Source: JAFARZ01 sp036490795
GTDB lineage: Bacteria; Actinomycetota; Actinomycetes; Streptosporangiales; Streptosporangiaceae
NCBI GenBank assembly: GCA_036490795.1
Contig: DASXDG010000209.1
Location: 1-25,949, forward strand
Direction of reading: 5' to 3'
Length of the DNA: 25,949 bases
Positions within the stretch are counted from its first letter, which is position 1. The number at the start of each line of letters is the position of its first letter. Below the pieces are notes generated by a model. That model was not told where the DNA came from and ran no database searches. It saw nothing but the letters and a program-made list of their open reading frames with translations. Shown here one piece after another: positions 14,860 to 25,949 of the stretch. A program made the position numbers and the translations under genes.

Positions 14860-15047
14860 CCGAAGACCGCTGGATGCTGTCCTCAGGGACAGCCGAAGGC
14901 TCCGGGTAACCGGACATCCCGCGCAGGTTAAACGAGTCGATGCACGTTAACCGTGCTGCCGCCCCGTGCGCCTGTGCGCCGGGGCTTTTTTCGTGGCCCG
15001 AGCCACGGTGGTCCCAGGCACGACACCGAGGAAGAAAGAGGAGGCAC
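14860..15047 (+). promoter_or_regulatory. rplJ (L10) leader RNA
   Basis: The leader folds into GCTGTCC-tcag-GGACAGC (14876-14893), TCCGG-gtaa-CCGGA (14901-14914), then AGGTTAAACGAG and a hairpin GCACG-ttaac-CGTGC (14942-14956), ending in an intrinsic terminator (14961-14991) well before the rplJ start. Position and layout fit the L10 leader, in which the L10-(L12)4 complex binds its own mRNA. I assign it by context and by the attenuator, not by a covariance search. Confidence 0.7.
14961..14991 (+). terminator. Intrinsic attenuator in the rplJ leader
   Basis: Stem GCCCCG/CGGGGC extended by GCGC/GCGC around loop CTGT, directly followed by six T (14986-14991). It stands 56 nt before the rplJ ATG, so it must be read through for L10/L12 synthesis. 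Confidence 0.85.
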
Positions 15048-15665
15048 ATGGCCAACGCCGAGAAGGTGGCCGTGGTTGCCGAGCTCACCGAGCGGTTCAA
15101 GGACTCGAACGCCGCCGTGCTGACCGAGTACCGGGGACTCACCGTGGCGCAGCTCGCGGAGCTGCGCGGGGCGCTGGGGAGCCATGCCACGTTCAACGTG
15201 GTGAAGAACACGCTGACCAAGATCGCGGTATCCGAGGCCGGACTCGAGGAGCAGCTTTCTTCGCTGCTCAGCGGGCCGTCCGCGGTGGCGTTCGTCAGTG
15301 GCGACGTGGTGGAGGCCGCTAAGGGCCTGCGCGACTTCACCAAGGCGAACCCGCTGCTGGTGATCAAGGGCGGTGTGGTCGACGGCAAGGCGGTCAACGC
15401 CAACGAAATCATCAAGCTGGCTGACCTGGAGCCGAAGGAAGTTCTGCTCGCCAAGCTGGCCGGGGCCATGAAGGCCTCGCTGGCAGGCGCGGCGGCGACG
15501 TTCAACGCGCTGCCGGTGCAGATGGCCCAGCTGGCCGAGGCCCTGCGCGCCAAGCGCGAGGCCGGCGGCGAGGCCACGGGGGAAGCCCCGGCGGAAGCTC
15601 CAGTGGCAGCAGCAGAAGCAGACGTGCAGGACACCGCGCCCGCCGCGGATGACTCAGCAGAATAA
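15048..15665 (+). CDS. rplJ: 50S ribosomal protein L10
   Basis: Anchors L7/L12 dimers to the stalk and represses its own operon when in excess. 205 residues, longer than the roughly 170-residue E. coli form because of an Ala/Glu-rich C-terminal tail (about 175-205), as usual in actinobacteria. The N-terminal rRNA-binding domain is clear (VAELTERFKDSNAAVLTEYRG). ATG 15048 follows AGAGGAGG by about 5 nt. The frame upstream of it runs through the leader and is not used. rplL follows after 17 nt. Confidence 0.98.
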   Translation: MANAEKVAVVAELTERFKDSNAAVLTEYRGLTVAQLAELRGALGSHATFNVVKNTLTKIAVSEAGLEEQLSSLLSGPSAVAFVSGDVVEAAKGLRDFTKANPLLVIKGGVVDGKAVNANEIIKLADLEPKEVLLAKLAGAMKASLAGAAATFNALPVQMAQLAEALRAKREAGGEATGEAPAEAPVAAAEADVQDTAPAADDSAE

Positions 15666-15682
15666 GGAAGTAGGAAAACATC

Positions 15683-16072
15683 ATGGCGAAGATGAGCAGC
15701 GCGGACCTGCTTGAGGCGTTCAAGGAGATGACGCTTCTCGAGCTGTCCGATTTCGTGAAGCAGTTCGAGGAGACCTTCGACGTCAAGGCCGCCGCCCCGG
15801 TCGCGGTCGCCGCCGCCGGCGCTCCCGGTGCGCCCGCCGCCGCGGAAGAGGCCGAGGAGCAGGACGAGTTCGACGTCATCCTCGACGCCGCTGGCGACAA
15901 GAAGATCCAGGTCATCAAGGAGGTGCGCACCCTGACCAGCCTGGGCCTCAAGGAGGCCAAGGACCTAGTCGACGGCGCCCCCAAGACCGTCCTGGAGAAG
16001 GTCAACAAGGAAGCCGCGGAGAAGGCCAAGGCCGCCCTAGAAGGCGCCGGCGCCACCGTAACCGTCAAGTAG
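15683..16072 (+). CDS. rplL: 50S ribosomal protein L7/L12
   Basis: Stalk dimer that recruits and stimulates translational GTPases. 129 residues. N-terminal dimerisation domain (LLEAFKEMTLLELSDFVKQFEE), Ala/Pro/Gly hinge (about 36-55), and the C-terminal factor-binding domain with GLKEAKDLVDGAPK. ATG 15683 has AGGAAGTAGGAA upstream. The stop TAG is followed at once by TAA. Confidence 0.98.
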   Translation: MAKMSSADLLEAFKEMTLLELSDFVKQFEETFDVKAAAPVAVAAAGAPGAPAAAEEAEEQDEFDVILDAAGDKKIQVIKEVRTLTSLGLKEAKDLVDGAPKTVLEKVNKEAAEKAKAALEGAGATVTVK

Positions 16073-16080
16073 TAAAAAAC

Positions 16081-16141
16081 CGCAGGGGGGAGCAGCCCCG
16101 CACGGCGCGGCACTCCGTATGGCGCCCAGCCACCCCCTGCG
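16081..16141. other. Long inverted repeat after rplL, terminator-like on the minus strand
   Basis: CGCAGGGGG (16081-16089) pairs with CCCCCTGCG (16133-16141), 9 bp perfect around a G/C-rich loop. On the plus strand the stem is preceded by AAAAAA, so on the minus strand it is followed by TTTTTT. It would act as a terminator for antisense transcription, or as an RNase III-type processing stem in the rplL-rpoB RNA. Confidence 0.5.
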
Positions 16142-16179
16142 AACCCAAACCACGAGGGCCGGCAGGCCCGAAGTGTGCG

Positions 16180-16217
16180 CGCGGCCGGGAGGGCCAAACT
16201 GGCCCTCCACGGCCGCG
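16180..16217 (+). terminator. Strong hairpin between rplL and rpoB (U-less terminator candidate)
   Basis: CGCGGCCG + GGAGGGCCA, loop AAC, then TGGCCCTCC, one bulged A, and CGGCCGCG: a 17-bp stem, preceded by a small GGGCC-ggca-GGCCC hairpin (16156-16169). No T-run follows. It could end or thin the rplJL transcript before the separate rpoB promoter. Confidence 0.6.
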
Positions 16218-16261
16218 TCAGCAATTACGGCGAGCCCCATGAGGGCGGCAGCATGCGGGGG

Positions 16262-16311
16262 TCTGGGGGTCGCCCCCCAGAAGATAGGGAAATAAACGAG
16301 ATACCCCCCAG
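16262..16311 (+). other. Two mutually exclusive hairpins upstream of rpoB
   Basis: TCTGGGGG (16262-16269) can pair with CCCCCAGA ending at 16281, or, shifted by one base, CTGGGGGT with ACCCCCCAG at 16303-16311. CCCCCCAG is thus present twice, 31 nt apart. The rest of the gap to the promoter (16312-16448) holds a perfect palindrome CGAAGCTTCG (16408-16417) and otherwise nothing I can name. Confidence 0.4.
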
Positions 16312-16448
16312 CGTTAACCTCTACACATCACACCGCATGTGGCATCTGTCACCCAGACAATCTGCCCCGAGTGTCCGGTTTGGACTTGACGTTTCGTCGA
16401 AGAAGAGCGAAGCTTCGGAGCAACCGTGAACATCATAGAGGCGTATAG

Positions 16449-16478
16449 TTGACAAGCAGCCTGCCCTTCGGCTACGCT
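16449..16478 (+). promoter_or_regulatory. rpoB-rpoC promoter
   Basis: TTGACA (16449-16454), 18-bp spacer, TACGCT (16473-16478), close to the primary sigma consensus, with initiation expected near 16485. It overlaps a second -10-like TATAGT (16444-16449). The leader to the TTG start is about 115 nt. Confidence 0.85.
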
Positions 16479-16598
16479 GCCAGTTTGCGCTGCACTCTGA
16501 CGTCCTCGGTCTCACCTCGCGCTTAATGGGGTATTTGCCGCGGGGCGTTTGGCGTGCGTGCGGTGATATTTCCGCGACAAAGTTCGGAAGGACCCCTG

Positions 16599-20084
<3,486 letters not shown>

Positions 20085-20103
20085 CAACCAAGGGGGTTAC
20101 AAC

Positions 20104-23976
<3,873 letters not shown>

Positions 23977-23986
23977 TAGTAAAAAA

Positions 23987-24023
23987 GGAGGCGGCGGGCT
24001 CGGTCCCGCCGCCTCCTTTCCTT
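23987..24023 (+). terminator. Terminator of the rpoBC operon
   Basis: GGAGGCGGCGGG (23987-23998), loop CTCGGT, CCCGCCGCCTCC (24005-24016): 12 bp perfect, followed by TTTCCTTTT. Six A precede the stem, so it would also work in the minus direction. Confidence 0.95.
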
Positions 24024-24026
24024 TTC

Positions 24027-24047
24027 TCATAACTAACGGTGGTGCTT
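24027..24047. repeat. Dispersed intergenic repeat, copy 3 (arm only)
   Basis: TCATAACTAAC then GGTGGTGCTT, differing from the arms at 9495 and 9571 at one position each. It lies directly between the rpoC terminator and the start of the small gene at 24051, whose only Shine-Dalgarno-like bases (GGTGG) come from this arm. The similarity does not extend further. Confidence 0.6.
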
Positions 24048-24050
24048 GTC

Positions 24051-24413
24051 ATGTGGACAGTTGAAGCGCACATGGAGGGGAAGCCCTCCGCCTCGATTGC
24101 CCTCTACGAGGCGTTCGTGGCCGCGGTGACGGATTGCGGCCCGTTCAATGTCGCGGTTTCGAAGACGTCGATCACGTTCAAGGGCTCCCGCCGCGGCTTC
24201 GCCGGTGCCCGCCCCACCGCCGGGGGAGTGCGCGGTTACCTGGACCTCCAGCGAGCGGTGACCGGCCCCCAGATCACCAGCGCGACCCCCTATACGAGCC
24301 GCCTCTACGTGCACCACTTCCGCCTCGCCAGCGAGGCCGACCTGGACCCCCAGTTCCGCTCCTGGATCGCCGAAGCCTACGCCGTAGGCGCCGGCGCCCA
24401 CATGCGCCCCTAG
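24051..24413 (+). CDS. DUF5655-like small protein
   Basis: A soluble 120-residue protein without signal or membrane segment. The pattern W-T-V-E-x-H-x-x-G-K near the N-terminus, AVSKTSITFKGSRRGFAGARP in the middle, and YTSRLYVHHFRL with a terminal WIAEAYAVG resemble the DUF5655 family, whose role is not known. The start is placed at ATG 24051; GTG 24039 and GTG 24042 in frame would start within the repeat arm. Ribosome binding is weak. Codon use is like that of the neighbours. It sits between the rpoBC terminator and the str operon and is probably its own unit, with no functional link visible. Confidence 0.75.
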   Translation: MWTVEAHMEGKPSASIALYEAFVAAVTDCGPFNVAVSKTSITFKGSRRGFAGARPTAGGVRGYLDLQRAVTGPQITSATPYTSRLYVHHFRLASEADLDPQFRSWIAEAYAVGAGAHMRP

Positions 24414-24419
24414 CCCGTC

Positions 24420-24441
24420 CAGGGCTCGCTAAGGGGCCCTG
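24420..24441 (+). terminator. Hairpin after the DUF5655-like gene
   Basis: CAGGGC/GCCCTG, 6 bp, with a 10-nt loop, 7 nt after the stop. No T-run. A modest terminator candidate. Confidence 0.4.
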
Positions 24442-24463
24442 TGGCACACGCTGTGGCACACGC
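24440..24463. repeat. Perfect tandem duplication of a 12-bp sequence
   Basis: TGTGGCACACGC occurs twice without a gap (24440-24451 and 24452-24463), upstream of the rpsL promoter. TGTG and ACAC halves give each unit a partial dyad. It may be a regulator site or simple slippage. Confidence 0.6.
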
Positions 24464-24575
24464 CGCGGATGGCAGTCACGGGCGAGAATCCCCAATAGGC
24501 CCGGGAATGCGCGGGCACCAGGTAGTGTTGTACCCGATCGACAGGGTGAACCTATGCCCGCACCCATCGCTGATT

Positions 24576-24603
24576 TTGATTGGCGCGCGTGGCATGGTAG
24601 CTT
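24576..24603 (+). promoter_or_regulatory. Candidate promoter of the str operon (rpsL-rpsG-fusA)
   Basis: TTGATT (24576-24581), 16-bp spacer, TAGCTT (24598-24603), giving a start near 24610. An alternative TTGTAC at about 24526 lacks a good -10. Confidence 0.5.
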
Positions 24604-24609
24604 TTTCAT

Positions 24610-24942
24610 TCGTGTCCGTGCACGCATGGGCATGTAAGCGTGCCAGCTGACGGCGTGGTTCTGGGACTGCAAGTTCCGGGCCTGCAGGCGATGGCTGGTC
24701 GTGGGTTTCCTTCCCCCTCTGTGGCGGCTTTTGCGAGTCGCTGACGCCCGGGCTGAGCGGCCCGCCTAGCCTGACGGCTAGTGCGACACGCCCGACCTCG
24801 GGGGTCGGCGGGGGATGGGAAACCGCAGGTAGGAACCCTCTGGGGGGTCAGATTTTCCTAGAGGAAGACCTTCGGGGGATCAAGCAGACACATGGTCCGC
24901 GGGAAACCGCGGGCCGGAACGACAGCGAAGACGGAGACGCGG
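24610..24942 (+). promoter_or_regulatory. Long leader of rpsL
   Basis: About 330 nt with stable hairpins CTAGCC-tgac-GGCTAG (24766-24781) and CCGACC-tcggg-GGTCGG (about 24800-24816), and a small TTCCT-ag-AGGAA. There is no U-run terminator and no known riboswitch that I recognise. An ATG at 24892 is in frame with rpsL but is not the likely start. Confidence 0.4.
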
Positions 24943-25317
24943 TTGCCCACCATCCAGCAGCTGGTCCGCAAGGGCCGCCAGGACAAGGTAGCTAAGAACA
25001 AGACGCCTGCGCTCAAGGAGAGCCCGCAGCGCCGTGGTGTCTGCACGCGTGTCTACACGACCACGCCTAAGAAGCCGAACTCCGCGCTGCGCAAGGTCGC
25101 CAGGGTCCGGCTCACCAGCCAGATTGAGGTCACCGCGTACATCCCGGGTGTCGGCCACAACTTGCAGGAGCACTCCATCGTGCTCGTGCGTGGCGGCCGG
25201 GTGCGCGACCTGCCCGGCGTCCGCTACAAGATCATCCGCGGCTCGCTGGACACGCAGGGCGTGCGCAACCGCAAGCAGGCGCGAAGCCGGTACGGCGCGA
25301 AGAAGGAGAAGAGCTGA
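24943..25317 (+). CDS. rpsL: 30S ribosomal protein S12 (Arg at position 88)
   Basis: Decoding-centre protein of the 30S subunit. The start is TTG 24943 (PTIQQLVRKGRQDKV), giving the standard 124 residues, with GGAG 8 nt upstream. Beginning at ATG 24892 would add 17 residues not found in S12. The 43-45 region TTTPKKPNSALRK is wild type (Lys43). Position 88, in GGRVRDLPG, is Arg (codon CGC at 25204-25206), whereas nearly all bacteria have Lys. K88R in Mycobacterium tuberculosis gives streptomycin resistance. A second Lys-to-Arg change, at VRNR, is conservative. rpsG begins one base after the stop. Confidence 0.98.
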   Translation: MPTIQQLVRKGRQDKVAKNKTPALKESPQRRGVCTRVYTTTPKKPNSALRKVARVRLTSQIEVTAYIPGVGHNLQEHSIVLVRGGRVRDLPGVRYKIIRGSLDTQGVRNRKQARSRYGAKKEKS

Positions 25318-25318
25318 G

Positions 25319-25789
25319 ATGCCTCGCAAAGGTCCCGCCACCAAGCGGCAGCTTGTCACCGACCCGGTTTACGGTTCGCCGCTCGTCACCGCGCTCGCCA
25401 ACAAGGTCCTGAAGGACGGCAAGCGCTCGGTGGCCGAGCACATCGTCTACGGGGCCCTGGAGGGCTGCCGGGACAAGACCGGCAACGACCCGGTGATCAC
25501 GCTCAAGCGCGCGCTCGACAACGTCAAGCCCACCCTGGAGGTCAAGAGCCGCCGGGTCGGCGGCGCGACGTACCAGGTCCCGGTGGAGGTTCGCGCCTCC
25601 CGCAGCACCACGCTGGCGCTGCGCTGGCTCGTCACCTACTCCAGGCAGCGCCGGGAGAAGACGATGACCGAGCGGTTGATGAACGAGCTGCTGGACGCGA
25701 GCAACGGCCTCGGGGCGAGCGTGAAGCGCCGTGAAGACACCCACAAGATGGCGGAGTCTAACAAGGCCTTCGCCCACTACCGCTGGTAA
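25319..25789 (+). CDS. rpsG: 30S ribosomal protein S7
   Basis: Binds the 3' major domain of 16S rRNA and starts assembly of the 30S head. 156 residues, standard length, starting MPRKGPATKRQ and ending NKAFAHYRW, with the conserved RRVGGATYQVPVEVR. ATG 25319 lies one base after the rpsL TGA, with AAGGAG inside the end of rpsL, so it is coupled. The gap to fusA is 38 nt. Confidence 0.99.
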   Translation: MPRKGPATKRQLVTDPVYGSPLVTALANKVLKDGKRSVAEHIVYGALEGCRDKTGNDPVITLKRALDNVKPTLEVKSRRVGGATYQVPVEVRASRSTTLALRWLVTYSRQRREKTMTERLMNELLDASNGLGASVKRREDTHKMAESNKAFAHYRW

Positions 25790-25827
25790 CAGCGGGATCA
25801 GACTTAAACGATCTTAAGGAAGACATC

Positions 25828-25949
25828 GTGGCCACCCAGACCGCCGTAGACCTCGCCAAGGTCCGCAACATCGGGATCATGGCGCATATCGACGCGGGCA
25901 AAACCACTACGACCGAACGCGTTCTGTTCTACACCGGCATCAACTACAA
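25828..25949 (+). CDS. fusA: Elongation factor G, N-terminal part (cut by window end)
   Basis: Translocation GTPase. Only the first 40 codons are present. GTG 25828 with AAGGAAG upstream. The P-loop region IMAHIDAGKTTTTER and following VLFYTG identify EF-G. Third gene of the str operon. Confidence 0.97.
   Translation, partial: MATQTAVDLAKVRNIGIMAHIDAGKTTTTERVLFYTGINY

Noticed and set aside
14651..15634. 327-codon minus frame over the L10 leader and rplJ
   Set aside because: Antisense shadow of rplJ. Its upstream part crosses the attenuator and promoter.
16175..16429. Possible 84-residue protein between rplL and rpoB
   Set aside because: No ribosome site, no codon bias, and it runs through the strong hairpins at 16180 and 16262.
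24892..24942. N-terminally extended S12 starting at ATG 24892
   Set aside because: The 17 added residues are absent from the S12 family, while TTG 24943 has a ribosome site and gives the standard length.

Overview
The window is a high-GC chromosomal segment from an actinobacterium (Actinomycetota). The evidence is the consistently G/C-ended codons, the eukaryote-like type-2 IleRS behind a compact ileS T-box, the tRNA-Trp/secE/nusG/rplK/rplA/rplJ/rplL/rpoB/rpoC/rpsL/rpsG/fusA order, TTG/GTG starts, and PASTA-less Ser/Thr kinases with PQQ-type propellers. The genus cannot be fixed from sequence alone; a Streptomyces- or Streptosporangiales-like relative is plausible. No integrase, CRISPR array or complete insertion sequence is visible.

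Layout. On the minus strand: ileS (19-3123) under a T-box leader. On the plus strand: an unrecognised membrane-anchored gene (about 3599-4973) that looks broken by a one-base frameshift and whose C-terminal domain resembles a gluzincin peptidase that has lost its metal ligands. On the minus strand: two paralogous transmembrane Ser/Thr kinases with eight-repeat extracellular propellers (7076-9310, then 4936-7074, one base apart), then adenosine-deaminase-family add (9586-10596) and aspC-type aminotransferase (10615-11817), which form their own two-gene unit. From 11964 onward everything is plus strand: tRNA-Trp-secE-nusG, rplK-rplA, rplJ-rplL with an attenuated L10-type leader, rpoB-rpoC with a near-consensus promoter and a strong terminator, a small DUF5655-like gene, and the str operon rpsL-rpsG-fusA (fusA cut by the window edge).

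How it works together. The right half is the core transcription/translation block: SecE, NusG, stalk proteins L11/L1/L10/L12, RNA polymerase beta and beta-prime, S12, S7 and EF-G. Its control elements are visible as a leader attenuator before rplJ, large hairpins between rplL and rpoB, and separate promoters for rplJ, rpoB and rpsL. The left half is metabolic and signalling material around it.

Most interesting items: (i) a dispersed intergenic repeat with four arms in 15 kb, one pair forming a 97-bp element with 21-bp terminal inverted repeats that overlaps the add stop codon; (ii) a natural Arg at S12 position 88, the same change as the streptomycin-resistance mutation K88R; (iii) the frameshifted pseudopeptidase gene; (iv) twin-arginine motifs just before the internal membrane segments of both kinases; (v) alternative hairpins upstream of rpoB.
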